Assembly: GCA_022710585.1 (NCBI GenBank)
Contig: JAKLGV010000022.1
Span: forward strand, 1-51,935
DNA: 51,935 nucleotides
Reading direction: 5' to 3'
DNA from: Deltaproteobacteria bacterium
GTDB lineage: Bacteria; Desulfobacterota; Syntrophia; Syntrophales; Smithellaceae
Shown piece by piece: positions 15,968-25,182 of the stretch. Within the stretch, counting starts at the first letter, position 1; every line of letters starts with the position of its first letter. The position numbers and the translations under genes were made by a program. The notes under the pieces are model-generated. The model worked only from the letters and a program-made list of their open reading frames with translations. It was not told where the DNA came from and searched no databases.

Positions 15968-17644
15968 ATGAAAAAAATCGTTGTATTTTCAGCTTTTTTT
16001 GTATTGGTATTTTGTATGGCCGTAAGCGGCATGGCTGCCGTCTGGCCTCCCGCAGGCTTCACGGAAAGCGTCGCGGATCAGAACACAGCGTTTCCTTTAA
16101 CAAAGGCAACGGCTGTGACTGTTTTGGCACCACTGCCGGCTTCGTGTCCATCTCACCCGACAGCGTGCGACAAACTCAAGTTTCTCAGAATCAGGCATAT
16201 TAACGGACCGGCTAATCCCTCCAACGCGGACAGAATTCTGATCGCGCAACCGGGTATTCTGGAAGGCGCATCGGCATTCTATAATGTCGCGGCCAATCTG
16301 GTGACGCGGGCCTACAATGAAAAAGGCAAGTTTGTTGAATTTTGGGCGATTGACAGACGATCAAATTGTCTCGAAGATATGAACGGCCTCAGACTAGCCA
16401 GGGAAACCGGCAAGCTACACGACATGGTGGATTATTATTACCGGAGCAAACCATACCACGGGCAGTATTTCCAGGGGTATTTTAAACCCCTGACCGACGA
16501 CGTGAAATGGCTGGCGGAAATGGGCATGGAACAGACCCTGAAGGACTGGAACGAGGTCATCACGCGCGGCATTCCCGACCCGTCGGTTCGTCAGCAGAAA
16601 GTCTACATCGGCGGTCACTCTCTTGGCGGATTCATCACCGGCGCTTATGCCTGCGCCGATTTTGACGGGGACCAGACAACGCTTGCTGACGCGGGATACA
16701 ATCAGGCCGCCGGCTACTTCGCTCTGGATTCCCTGATTACATCCGATACGTTGCTTTCCGTTCAGGGAGGTGACTCGGTCACTCTGGGCTATCTTATCGG
16801 CAAGATACCCGACAGCGCTGTCTATTTAATGCGGAAGGGATTGTTTGAACGATTTATCTTCCTTCCCGGCGTTATTACTCCTGAAATCATGAATCTTCTG
16901 ACCGGCGTCGGCTATGCTGCTATGGTCGCACCGAATGCGGAATCAGATTTAGTATCATATTTGCCGGCCTCCATCAGCGTTAAAAACTGCTATCGGTTTT
17001 ACCACTCGAAAAATATATGGGATTACGCATTAGTGACTCCCTCTATCTACAAGTTCCGGTACACCAACCAGGCCCTGATGGCTCTGTTTATGGATGACAA
17101 TGCGATGCCGATCAATATCATCCAGGCAAGCATCGGCTTCTTTGCGGGTGGATCGGTCGCGGAAAAAAAGTTTCCCTTCGGAAGCGGAGGAACACTCGCC
17201 ATTGCCAACAATAGCGGCACTGCTCTGAGAAAAGGACCGCTCTATCGATGGATCAATTACGATGAAATCGAAGGGGCTGCGATTCCGTACAACAACGACG
17301 GCATGCCCTTTACAACTGCCGCCAAGGAAGTCACCGATGCCAATGACCTGGCGAGGTCTTTAGGCGCGCTACCGATGGATTTCGTGGAAAAATATTTCCC
17401 GATGCGGTTGGCGGTCGAGGCTATGATGGGCAGTGATGTGATTGTTCATCCGGATGGTATTTCCCAACGGCCCGTTATTAATATCGTCGCGGGAGACGGC
17501 GCTAAGCTCGGCTTGGACCAGCTGCCGCCGGATTCGCCCGTTACCCCCGGATATAATCATCTGGACGTCCTGACGGCGGCGGCTGTGCAAAATGACGGCG
17601 AGCCGGAAAAGGTGACGACCTCCCTACTCGATTTCATCTTTTAA
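15968..17644 (+). CDS. Secreted alpha/beta-hydrolase (lipase/esterase-like)
   Basis: 558 residues from the ATG at 15968, which follows AAGGAGGAAAGG; a longer frame from 15926 lacks such a site. The first 24 residues are a signal peptide (Lys-Lys, hydrophobic core, probable cleavage after GMAA). The nucleophile elbow is GHSLGG with Ser218, in the order strand-elbow-helix of alpha/beta-hydrolases. Asp and His partners cannot be assigned with certainty; candidates are in the C-terminal region, for example the His in GYNHLDVL. It is exported, probably periplasmic or extracellular. Substrate unknown; no neighbouring gene hints at one. Followed by a strong terminator. Confidence 0.78.
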   Translation: MKKIVVFSAFFVLVFCMAVSGMAAVWPPAGFTESVADQNTAFPLTKATAVTVLAPLPASCPSHPTACDKLKFLRIRHINGPANPSNADRILIAQPGILEGASAFYNVAANLVTRAYNEKGKFVEFWAIDRRSNCLEDMNGLRLARETGKLHDMVDYYYRSKPYHGQYFQGYFKPLTDDVKWLAEMGMEQTLKDWNEVITRGIPDPSVRQQKVYIGGHSLGGFITGAYACADFDGDQTTLADAGYNQAAGYFALDSLITSDTLLSVQGGDSVTLGYLIGKIPDSAVYLMRKGLFERFIFLPGVITPEIMNLLTGVGYAAMVAPNAESDLVSYLPASISVKNCYRFYHSKNIWDYALVTPSIYKFRYTNQALMALFMDDNAMPINIIQASIGFFAGGSVAEKKFPFGSGGTLAIANNSGTALRKGPLYRWINYDEIEGAAIPYNNDGMPFTTAAKEVTDANDLARSLGALPMDFVEKYFPMRLAVEAMMGSDVIVHPDGISQRPVINIVAGDGAKLGLDQLPPDSPVTPGYNHLDVLTAAAVQNDGEPEKVTTSLLDFIF

Positions 17645-17673
17645 CAGTTTCTTCATAGAGAAATCCTGAACAA

Positions 17674-17712
17674 ATCGCGGCGTCCGCTTACGGTCGCCGC
17701 GATGCTTTTATC
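17674..17712 (+). terminator. Strong rho-independent terminator
   Basis: Perfect nine-pair stem ATCGCGGCG / CGCCGCGAT (17674-17682 and 17695-17703), 12-base loop, then GCTTTTATCTT. It isolates the secreted hydrolase from the heme operon. Confidence 0.8.
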
Positions 17713-17756
17713 TTATCCGTTCTTGAATTTTACCCCCCTTCGTGGTAGTTTTCCCG

Positions 17757-17777
17757 ATAATCTTGAAAAAAGATTAT
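17757..17777 (+). promoter_or_regulatory. Inverted repeat ahead of the heme operon
   Basis: ATAATCTT-GAAAA-AAGATTAT: two perfect eight-base arms with a five-base centre, ending 25 bases before the first heme gene. It could be an operator or an RNA hairpin. No clear -35/-10 pair was found with correct spacing. Confidence 0.45.
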
Positions 17778-17802
17778 TCGCGCTATTATAAGGAAGGTCC
17801 TA

Positions 17803-18444
17803 TTGAGATATTACCCGGTTTTTCTGGATATCAAAGACAAAATTTGCGTGATCGTCGGCGGCGGTGAGGTTGCCTTGAGAAAAGCTGAAAGGCTCCTGGA
17901 TTGCGGTGCGAAAGTTACCATTATAAGCCCGAAGTTGACGCCGGAACTCTCAGCGCTAAACGATAAAGGTTTGATTTCTCATGTCTCCGCCGAATATTCC
18001 GGTGACTTGATCGACAAAGCTGCCCTAGTGATCGGCGCGACGGACGACGAAAAGACCAATGCCCGCATATCACAGGATGCACGCGCAAAAATCATTCCTG
18101 TCAATATTGTTGATGATCCGCAAAAGTGTGATTTTATTCTGCCTGCCATCGCGCAGAGAGGCGATCTGGTCATGGCTATCGGCACTGGCGGCAAAAGCCC
18201 GGCTCTGGCACGCTATTTAAGAGAAGAATTGGAAAAACAATACGGCAGGGAATATGAAATCCTTTTAAATATTCTGGGAAACCTGCGCACAAAAATGGAA
18301 AAGAACGCCGGCATCGGCAAGGATTGGTTCACTTCTCTCATGGCGTTGGGCATACTGGATTTAATCAAAGATAAAGACATCAACAAAGTGAAGGAGATTG
18401 TGAAGAATATTACCGGCGAGGAGGTGGAAATTGATTTTAAATAA
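17803..18444 (+). CDS. Precorrin-2 dehydrogenase / sirohydrochlorin ferrochelatase (Met8/CysG-N type)
   Basis: 213 residues, the length of the stand-alone N-terminal half of CysG. It starts with TTG (17803-17805) after GGAAGG. N-terminal Rossmann motif GGGEVALRKAERLLDCGA (about 20-37), TNARISQDA, NIVDDPQKCDF and the catalytic-region GTGGKSPALARYLRE. It oxidises precorrin-2 with NAD to sirohydrochlorin and can insert iron to make siroheme. First gene of the heme operon. The next gene starts inside its end (14-base overlap), so co-translation is likely. Confidence 0.93.
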   Translation: MRYYPVFLDIKDKICVIVGGGEVALRKAERLLDCGAKVTIISPKLTPELSALNDKGLISHVSAEYSGDLIDKAALVIGATDDEKTNARISQDARAKIIPVNIVDDPQKCDFILPAIAQRGDLVMAIGTGGKSPALARYLREELEKQYGREYEILLNILGNLRTKMEKNAGIGKDWFTSLMALGILDLIKDKDINKVKEIVKNITGEEVEIDFK

Positions 18445-19261
18445 TCTGGAATTGATTTCGTTTAAGATTGCCCTGATCCTTTGCGCCGTCAGCACGATCG
18501 GCTATCTTTCTTCTCTCCTTGTCAGAAGAGTGAAACTGGCTAAAATTTCTACCTGGATTTTGTCCACTGCTTTCGTTTTTCTGACGGTTAAATTTCTGTT
18601 TGTTATCATCAATTCCTCGTGGTTTCTGAATCCTGACTCGAGGGATTTTCTTTCCTTTTGCGCCTGGACGGTGTGCGCGGTTTATCTGGTTTTGCAATTT
18701 AAAACGAAAACCCGGGTGCTCGGCGCATTTATTTCGCCGTTGATCCTGCTGTTTATGATTGCCGCCGCAGGCGAGGAGGCGGGCAAATCTATCCGTCCGC
18801 AGAATCTGCAAAGCGGACTCACCGCCTTGCATCTGTTTCTGACCATTTTCGGTGAGGCGCTTTTTGTCATCGCCTCTTGCGCCGGACTGATGTTCATCAT
18901 GCAAAACCGGCTGCTGAAGAGCAAAAAGTTAAGCGGCATGAGCAGGCTGCTGCCTTCATTAAACGATCTCGATAGAATTAATCACCTTTGTCTTTTGTGG
19001 GGGTTCCCACTTCTGAGTGTGGGCGTCATCGCCGGCGTAATTTTCGCCCAAATAAGCTGGAAGACCGGCTGGCTGACTGATCCGAAAATCGTCTGGACGT
19101 TTGCCGCCTGGATGATTTACGGCTTCCTGCTGCATCAGCGCCTGGCCATCGGCTGGAAGGGTTACCGGATGGCGTTGTTTTCCGGCATCACCTTTATTCT
19201 TCTTTTGGTGTCTTACTTTGGTGTAAAAATTTGTTTTCCAACGTTGCATAACTTTATTTAA
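18431..19261 (+). CDS. hemX: HemX/CcsA-like membrane protein
   Basis: 276 residues, with about eight membrane helices spread over the whole length. Motifs GEALFVIASCAGLMF and DPKIVWTFAAWMIYGFLLHQR correspond to the heme-handling region of the CcsA/HemX family, but the full WWD motif of cytochrome c assembly CcsA is absent (DPKIVW is present, the preceding tryptophans are not). It starts with TTG after GAGGTGG, overlapping the previous gene, and ends two bases before hemA. HemX proteins adjust HemA level in Bacillus; that role is plausible here because of the position. Confidence 0.8.
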   Translation: MILNNLELISFKIALILCAVSTIGYLSSLLVRRVKLAKISTWILSTAFVFLTVKFLFVIINSSWFLNPDSRDFLSFCAWTVCAVYLVLQFKTKTRVLGAFISPLILLFMIAAAGEEAGKSIRPQNLQSGLTALHLFLTIFGEALFVIASCAGLMFIMQNRLLKSKKLSGMSRLLPSLNDLDRINHLCLLWGFPLLSVGVIAGVIFAQISWKTGWLTDPKIVWTFAAWMIYGFLLHQRLAIGWKGYRMALFSGITFILLLVSYFGVKICFPTLHNFI

Positions 19262-19263
19262 AC

Positions 19264-20523
19264 ATGATTGCACTGACTGGTCTGAATCATAAAACAGCAT
19301 CCGTCGCTGTCCGGGAAAAAATTTTCGCCGGCTGTCAGGAGAAAAAGGATGTGCTCCCGGCGCTGCGTTCCATCGTCGGTGTGGAGGAAGTCCTGTATCT
19401 TTCTACCTGCAACCGCGTGGAGGTAATTGCCAGCATTGCGGAGGACGGCAAGGCTTTGAAAGCGTTAAGCGCCTTTCTGGCACAAAACGGCGGACTGACC
19501 GATCAGGAGGCCGCGGGGTGTTTTTACGAATACCGCGACGAGGAAGCTGTGCGCCACATCTTCCGTGTCGCGTCGAGTCTTGATTCCATGGTCATGGGCG
19601 AATCGCAGATTCTAGGACAGGTGAAGGATGCCTATCGCGACGCGCTGGAGAAGTACGCGACTGGTGTTGTCCTGAACCGTTTGATGCACTGCTCTTTCCG
19701 AGCGGCCAAGCGCGTCCGTTCCGAAACGGGCATCGCCGTCAATCCGGTATCGGTCAGCCACGCCGCCGTGGAACTGGCCAAGAAAATCTTCGGCTCGCTG
19801 GACGGTAAGAAAATTCTGTTGATCGGCGCCGGAGAAATGGCGGAACTTACCGGTACGCAGCTCATTGAAAAAGGCGCTCAGTCGATCATCATTGCCAACA
19901 GGTCGCTGGCACAGGCCGAGCTTCTGGCGGAGAAATTCCATGGCAAAGCGGTATCGCTTGATTCATTGGAGAAAAAATTAGTCGAGACGGATATCGTCAT
20001 CAGTTCCACCGGCGCTCCCGACTTTATTGTGACCGCCGCTATGCTCAAAAAAATACATCATCAGCGCCGCAACCGCCTGCTGTTTCTGATTGACATCGCC
20101 GTACCCCGCGACATCGAACCGGCAGCCAGCGAGCTTGAAAATGTTTATCTTTATAATATCGACAATCTTCAGGACATCGTCGATGAAAACGTACATGCCC
20201 GCCGTAAGGAAGCAATCAGGGCGGAAAAGATTGTGGATGAGGAAGTGGAAAGATTCGTCAACTGGCAGAGGGAACTTGAATCTGTGCCGACCATCGTTTC
20301 CCTGCACAACAAGGCTGAAGATATCGTCAAGGCCGAGATGGAAAAGGCTTCCGGATGGATTGGAAATTTGACAAAAGAGGATCAGGAGAAAATCGAGGCG
20401 CTGGTTCACTCCATCGTAAACAAGGTACTGCATTCTCCGGTAACGGTGATGAAAGAAGAAAGCTCCGATATCAGCTCCCGCGACATTGTGGCGGCTGTGC
20501 GGAGGCTTTTCAGGTTGGATTAA
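19264..20523 (+). CDS. hemA: Glutamyl-tRNA reductase
   Basis: 419 residues. The catalytic cysteine is Cys49 in LSTCNRVE. The substrate loop GESQILGQVKDAY is near 115-127, the NADPH-binding domain GAGEMAEL near 187-194, and a C-terminal helical dimerisation domain follows. It reduces glutamyl-tRNA(Glu) to glutamate-1-semialdehyde, the first committed step of the C5 tetrapyrrole route. Tightly packed between hemX and hemC. Confidence 0.97.
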   Translation: MIALTGLNHKTASVAVREKIFAGCQEKKDVLPALRSIVGVEEVLYLSTCNRVEVIASIAEDGKALKALSAFLAQNGGLTDQEAAGCFYEYRDEEAVRHIFRVASSLDSMVMGESQILGQVKDAYRDALEKYATGVVLNRLMHCSFRAAKRVRSETGIAVNPVSVSHAAVELAKKIFGSLDGKKILLIGAGEMAELTGTQLIEKGAQSIIIANRSLAQAELLAEKFHGKAVSLDSLEKKLVETDIVISSTGAPDFIVTAAMLKKIHHQRRNRLLFLIDIAVPRDIEPAASELENVYLYNIDNLQDIVDENVHARRKEAIRAEKIVDEEVERFVNWQRELESVPTIVSLHNKAEDIVKAEMEKASGWIGNLTKEDQEKIEALVHSIVNKVLHSPVTVMKEESSDISSRDIVAAVRRLFRLD

Positions 20524-20540
20524 TAGCTGAAAGGATTTGT

Positions 20541-21455
20541 ATGAACTTAAAAATAGGTACACGCGGCAGCAAACTGGCATTGACGCAGACGAATTTTGTT
20601 GCCGATAAATTGAAGAAGGCAATACCGGACGCGGAAATTGAAATCTGTGTCATCAAGACCAGCGGCGATATTATGCAGGATGTATCGCTTTTGACCATCG
20701 GTGGCCAGGGCGTTTTCGTCAAGGAGCTTGAAGAAGCCCTATTATCGGGTAAGGTTGATCTGGCGGTGCACAGCATGAAGGATGTGCCGGGTGACATTCC
20801 GGAGGGCTTGACGTTTGCGGCGATTCTGCCGCGAGAAGACATCCGTGATGTTCTGGTTTCGCGCGACAACACGAAACTGGAATTCATGCCCAAAAGCGCG
20901 AAAATTGGAACCGGTTCGCAGCGGCGCGGCGCTCAGATCAAAGCAATGATGCCCGATATCAACATTGTGCCGCTTCGCGGCAACATCGACACGCGATTAA
21001 GAAAAATCGAGACAGAAAATCTCACCGGCGTCATCTTGGCAGCGGCGGGAATGAAGAGAATGGGACTGGCAGAAAGAATTACTCAGTTCCTGCCGGTGGA
21101 AACGATGCTTCCGGCGGTCGGCCAGGGCGCACTGGGATTGCAGATTCGCAAGGACGATACCGAACTGGCAAAGGCCTGCGCCGCATTGAATGACGCGACA
21201 ACTGCGGCGGAAGTTGCCGCCGAACGCTCGTTTCTGAGGGCGCTGGGCGGCGGATGCCGTCTGCCGATCGCGGCGCTGGGGGAACTGGATGGCCAAATGC
21301 TGACGCTGGAAGGAATGGTTGCGGCCCCGAATGGTTCCACAATGATTCGTGAAAAAATTAACGGTACGATAAAAGACGCGGAAGAAATGGGAAAGAAGCT
21401 GGCGGAAATCGTTCTGGACAAAGGTGGCCGAAGACTTTTGGATTTGATACTTTAA
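20541..21455 (+). CDS. hemC: Porphobilinogen deaminase (hydroxymethylbilane synthase)
   Basis: 304 residues from ATG 20541-20543, 17 bases after hemA and behind GAAAGG; a longer frame reaching back to 20355 runs inside hemA and is not used. Motifs: IGTRGSKLALTQ at the start, VHSMKDVP near 77-84, GTGSQRR near 124-130, and the dipyrromethane-cofactor cysteine Cys239 in GGGCRLP. It joins four porphobilinogens into hydroxymethylbilane. Confidence 0.97.
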   Translation: MNLKIGTRGSKLALTQTNFVADKLKKAIPDAEIEICVIKTSGDIMQDVSLLTIGGQGVFVKELEEALLSGKVDLAVHSMKDVPGDIPEGLTFAAILPREDIRDVLVSRDNTKLEFMPKSAKIGTGSQRRGAQIKAMMPDINIVPLRGNIDTRLRKIETENLTGVILAAAGMKRMGLAERITQFLPVETMLPAVGQGALGLQIRKDDTELAKACAALNDATTAAEVAAERSFLRALGGGCRLPIAALGELDGQMLTLEGMVAAPNGSTMIREKINGTIKDAEEMGKKLAEIVLDKGGRRLLDLIL

Positions 21456-21460
21456 AAATT

Positions 21461-23008
21461 ATGAAAAAAAACAAAAAAGGAAAAGTTTATATCATTGGAG
21501 CGGGGCCGGGCGATGCGGGGCTGATGACGCTCAAAGGCGTTGACTGTCTGCGGGAAGCAGATGTTGTCATTTACGACTATCTGGTCAGCAAGGACTTATT
21601 AAAATACGCCAAAGCTGACGCCCGTTTCATTTACGCGGGGAAGCAGGGCGGTGCGCATACCCTGTCGCAGTGGCAAATCAACGACCTGTTGGTAAAAGAA
21701 GCCAAGGCCGGGAACATTGTTGCGCGTCTCAAAGGCGGCGATCCTTTTATTTTCGGCCGTGGCGGGGAAGAAGCGGAAAAACTTTCTGAAAACAAGATTC
21801 CTTTTGAAATTGTTCCCGGCGTCACCTCGGCAATTGCCGTACCCGCTTATGCCGGAATTCCGCTCACGCATCGGGGCTTAACTTCCACGGTGGCTTTTGT
21901 CACCGGCCATGAAGACCCAACCAAGGAAAGAAGCGACATCAACTGGCCGGCATTGTCCCGCATCGGAACACTGGTTTTTCTGATGGGTGTGAAGAATATC
22001 GAAAAAATAGTGCAAGAATTAAAAGACAACGGCCGGTCGCCTAAGACGCCTGCCGCGCTTATTCGCTGGGGCACAACGCCAAAACAGGAAATTCTTGAAG
22101 GCAATCTTTCCAACATTGTCAAACTGGCCTGGGAGCGCAAGTTTGCGCCGCCGGCAATTCTGGTTGTCGGCGAGGTTGTTGCCCTGCGCGACACCTTGCA
22201 GTGGTTTGATTCCAGGCCGTTGTTCGGCAAAGGCGTGGTCATCACGAGGCCGGAGAAGCAGGCGGACGATCTGGCAAAACTTCTCATGAAGGAAGGTGCC
22301 AACCCGATTCATTTTCCGACCATTAAAATTGTCCCGCCGCCTGATTGGCGGGAACTGGATGCAGCGATAAAAAATCTGGAAGATTACAACTGGCTGATCT
22401 TCACCAGCGCCAACGGCGTGGTTTTCTTCTTTGAAAGATTATTCGCGAAAAAAAAGGACATCCGCGATCTGAAGGGTATTAAAATTTGCTGTATCGGCCC
22501 GGCAACCGCTCAGCAGGTGGCCAACAGAGGAATCAAGGTTGATCTGGTTCCCAAGAAATTCATTTCTGAAGGAATCCTGGAATCCTTTGCCCGCACAAAC
22601 CTGAAAGGGAAGAAAATACTTCTCGCCAGAGCAGCCGAAGCGCGCGATGTTCTTCCCGAAGGATTGAAAAAACTCGGCGCCAAGGTTGATGTTGCGACCG
22701 CCTACGTGACGGTCAACTCGGGAAAAAAGAAAAACGAACTGGAAGAGCTGCTTAAAGACAATCAGGTGGATGTAATCACCTTTACAAGTTCATCAACAGT
22801 AAATAACTTTATTAAAATAATGGGAAGCGGTTTTAAACTGCTCACGAGTGTTAAAATCGCCTGTATCGGACCGGTGACGGCAGCGGCGGCCAAAAAGGCC
22901 GGATTTTCCGTTGATATTCATCAGGAAGAATATACAATGGAAGGGCTTGTCGGCGCCTTAAATGCGTATTTTGGAAAAAAAACGGCGGGCAAAAGGGGTA
23001 AGAAGTAA
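21461..23008 (+). CDS. cobA-hemD: Fused uroporphyrinogen-III C-methyltransferase / uroporphyrinogen-III synthase
   Basis: 515 residues. The N-terminal half (about 1-250) is a SUMT: VYIIGAGPGDAGLMTLKG, LKGGDPFIFGRGGEEAE, VPGVTSAIAVPAYAGIPLTHRG. The C-terminal half (about 255-500) is a HemD synthase with the two-lobed alternation (ITRPEKQADDL, FTSANGVVFFF, CIGPATAQQV, TFTSSSTVNNF, CIGPVTAAAAKKAG). It closes hydroxymethylbilane to uroporphyrinogen III and methylates it to precorrin-2, sending flux to siroheme. The fusion is common in Clostridia and Deltaproteobacteria. Gap of five bases from hemC; its stop codon is immediately followed by the ahbC ATG. Confidence 0.95.
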   Translation: MKKNKKGKVYIIGAGPGDAGLMTLKGVDCLREADVVIYDYLVSKDLLKYAKADARFIYAGKQGGAHTLSQWQINDLLVKEAKAGNIVARLKGGDPFIFGRGGEEAEKLSENKIPFEIVPGVTSAIAVPAYAGIPLTHRGLTSTVAFVTGHEDPTKERSDINWPALSRIGTLVFLMGVKNIEKIVQELKDNGRSPKTPAALIRWGTTPKQEILEGNLSNIVKLAWERKFAPPAILVVGEVVALRDTLQWFDSRPLFGKGVVITRPEKQADDLAKLLMKEGANPIHFPTIKIVPPPDWRELDAAIKNLEDYNWLIFTSANGVVFFFERLFAKKKDIRDLKGIKICCIGPATAQQVANRGIKVDLVPKKFISEGILESFARTNLKGKKILLARAAEARDVLPEGLKKLGAKVDVATAYVTVNSGKKKNELEELLKDNQVDVITFTSSSTVNNFIKIMGSGFKLLTSVKIACIGPVTAAAAKKAGFSVDIHQEEYTMEGLVGALNAYFGKKTAGKRGKK

Positions 23009-24196
23009 ATGATCGGAATTTCCAAATTATATTGCGGGGCGGTGGAACCGTCCGATGTTCTGCGCTACAATCGCAAATCGGGTGATTTGCCTTCGCATCT
23101 TCTTCAGTTTTCAGCGGACAAAAAACCCGTTGTCGTCTGGAACATGACGCGCCGTTGCAATTTGAAATGCATTCACTGCTATTCCAATTCCGCCGATATC
23201 GACTATCCCGATGAACTGACTACCGAAGAAGGGAAAAAACTGATTGATGATCTGGCGGCCTTCGGCTCTCCGGTGATTCTTTTCTCCGGCGGCGAACCGC
23301 TGCTGCGCAAGGATTTGCTGGAGCTTGCCCAGTACGCCAGGGACAAAGGCATGCGGGCGGTCATTTCCACCAACGGGACGCTGATCACCAAAGACATCGC
23401 GGCCAGACTTCAGAAAGTCGGTCTTTCCTATGTCGGGGTCAGCCTGGACGGCATCGAAAAAACGCACGACCGTTTCCGCGGGAAGAAGGGCGCGTTTGCC
23501 GCGGCCATCGAGGGAATCCGCAACTGCCGCGAGGCGGGAATCAAGGTCGGCATCCGTTTTACGGTCAATAAGCACAATCTGGCCGATGTGAAAGAGATGT
23601 TTCAACTGCTTCGGAAAGAAAAAATCGAAAGGCTTTGCTTCTATCATCTGGTTTATACCGGCCGCGGCTCCAAGCTGCGCGAGGAAGATTTGACACATAA
23701 AGAAACCCGCGCCTTGATCGACTTGATTGCCGCGGAGACCAAAAAGATGTTTGACGAAGGCCTGTCTCCAGAAATTCTGACGGTGGATAATCACGCGGAC
23801 GGTCCGTATCTGTATCTAAAGACGAAAAAAGAAAATCCGGAGCGCGCAAAAGAGATCCTTGAATTATTGGAAATGAACGAGGGCAACTCGTCCGGCGTCG
23901 GCATCGGCTGCGTGAGCTGGGACGGCGAGGTTTATCCGGATCAGTTCTGGCGCAACCAGTCTCTGGGCAACATCCGCAAGAAACCTTTCAGCGAAATCTG
24001 GACGGATGAAAAAAATGAATTTTTGATGAAAATGAAAGATAAAAAGAAACATGTCCAAGGAAGGTGCGCGGGATGTCTGTGGCTGAATGTCTGCGCTGGC
24101 AATTTCCGCGCCCGCGCGGAATCGGAAGGCGATCTCTGGGGATCCGATCCCGCCTGTTATCTGACAGATGAAGAAATTGAAAGGAAAGGAGAATAA
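23009..24196 (+). CDS. ahbC: Radical SAM Fe-coproporphyrin III synthase (12,18-didecarboxysiroheme deacetylase)
   Basis: 395 residues. Radical SAM cluster CNLKCIHC (Cys50, 54, 57), SAM-binding GGEP, and a C-terminal SPASM-like auxiliary cysteine set ([26 protein letters not shown], final ACYL). The start [10 protein letters not shown] and the length fit AhbC. It removes acetate side chains from didecarboxysiroheme to give iron coproporphyrin III. Its operon partners (hemB, ahbD and a siroheme decarboxylase subunit) support this call strongly. Confidence 0.92.
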   Translation: MIGISKLYCGAVEPSDVLRYNRKSGDLPSHLLQFSADKKPVVVWNMTRRCNLKCIHCYSNSADIDYPDELTTEEGKKLIDDLAAFGSPVILFSGGEPLLRKDLLELAQYARDKGMRAVISTNGTLITKDIAARLQKVGLSYVGVSLDGIEKTHDRFRGKKGAFAAAIEGIRNCREAGIKVGIRFTVNKHNLADVKEMFQLLRKEKIERLCFYHLVYTGRGSKLREEDLTHKETRALIDLIAAETKKMFDEGLSPEILTVDNHADGPYLYLKTKKENPERAKEILELLEMNEGNSSGVGIGCVSWDGEVYPDQFWRNQSLGNIRKKPFSEIWTDEKNEFLMKMKDKKKHVQGRCAGCLWLNVCAGNFRARAESEGDLWGSDPACYLTDEEIERKGE

Positions 24197-24198
24197 TT

Positions 24199-25173
24199 AT
24201 GCAGTTTCCGGAATATCGTGCCCGCAGGTTGAGAAAAAATGAAAACTTCCGGCGCCTGATACGCGAAACAAAACTCAGCGTTGACGATCTGGTCTATCCG
24301 TTATTTGCGGTACCCGGCAAGGATTTCAAAAAACCGATTTCGTCCATGCCCGGACAGTTTCAGTTGTCTGTCGATAATATTGTTAAGGAAACGAAAAAAG
24401 CTCATGATTTGGGAATCCCTGCGGTTCTGCTTTTCGGCATTCCGGCCAAAAAAGATGAAATGGCCACAGGCGCTTTTGCCAAAGACGGTATTGTCCAGCA
24501 GGCCGTCAAGCGCATTAAAAATGAAGTTCCCGACATTCTGGTGATTACGGATGTCTGCCTTTGTGAATACACCAGCCATGGCCACTGCGGCATGCTGGAA
24601 AAAGACAACGTCCAAAATGACGAAACGTTGGAAGTGCTCGCTGAAACCGCTCTTTCACACACGCGTGCCGGAGCCGATATGGTGGCGCCGTCGGCGATGA
24701 TGGACGGACAGGTGGCGGCCATCCGCGAAGCGCTGGATGAAAACGCTTTTGAGGATGTGCCCATCATGGCCTACGCTGCAAAATACGCTTCATCTTTTTA
24801 TGGACCGTTCCGTGACGCTGCCGAAAGCGCGCCGCAGTTCGGCGACCGGAAAGCTTATCAAATGGATCCGGCCAACGCTGACGAAGCGATACGGGAAATT
24901 TCACTGGATGTGAATGAGGGAGCAGACATCATCATGGTGAAACCGGCGCTGGCTTATCTGGATATTATCTGCCGCGCGAAACAGGAATTCGACTTGCCTT
25001 TGGCGGCGTATAACGTCAGCGGTGAATATTCGATGATTAAAGCCGCCGCTCAGCTCGGCTGGCTCGATGAAGAAAGAGCCATGATGGAATCGTTAACCGC
25101 CATCAAACGTGCCGGCGCGGATATTATCATTACCTACTTCGCCCCGGATGTGGCAAAACTGCTAAACAAATAA
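24199..25173 (+). CDS. hemB: Porphobilinogen synthase
   Basis: 324 residues. Zinc-type metal site [14 protein letters not shown] (three cysteines), the two substrate lysines in [18 protein letters not shown] and [11 protein letters not shown], and the flexible lid region between them. It condenses two 5-aminolevulinates to porphobilinogen. GGAGAATAATT precedes the ATG, two bases after ahbC. Confidence 0.97.
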   Translation: MQFPEYRARRLRKNENFRRLIRETKLSVDDLVYPLFAVPGKDFKKPISSMPGQFQLSVDNIVKETKKAHDLGIPAVLLFGIPAKKDEMATGAFAKDGIVQQAVKRIKNEVPDILVITDVCLCEYTSHGHCGMLEKDNVQNDETLEVLAETALSHTRAGADMVAPSAMMDGQVAAIREALDENAFEDVPIMAYAAKYASSFYGPFRDAAESAPQFGDRKAYQMDPANADEAIREISLDVNEGADIIMVKPALAYLDIICRAKQEFDLPLAAYNVSGEYSMIKAAAQLGWLDEERAMMESLTAIKRAGADIIITYFAPDVAKLLNK

Positions 25174-25182
25174 GATCAAACA

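Noticed and set aside
20355..20540. N-terminal extension of HemC
   Set aside because: It overlaps hemA in another frame; the MNLKIGTRGSK start at 20541 fits the family and has a ribosome-binding site.
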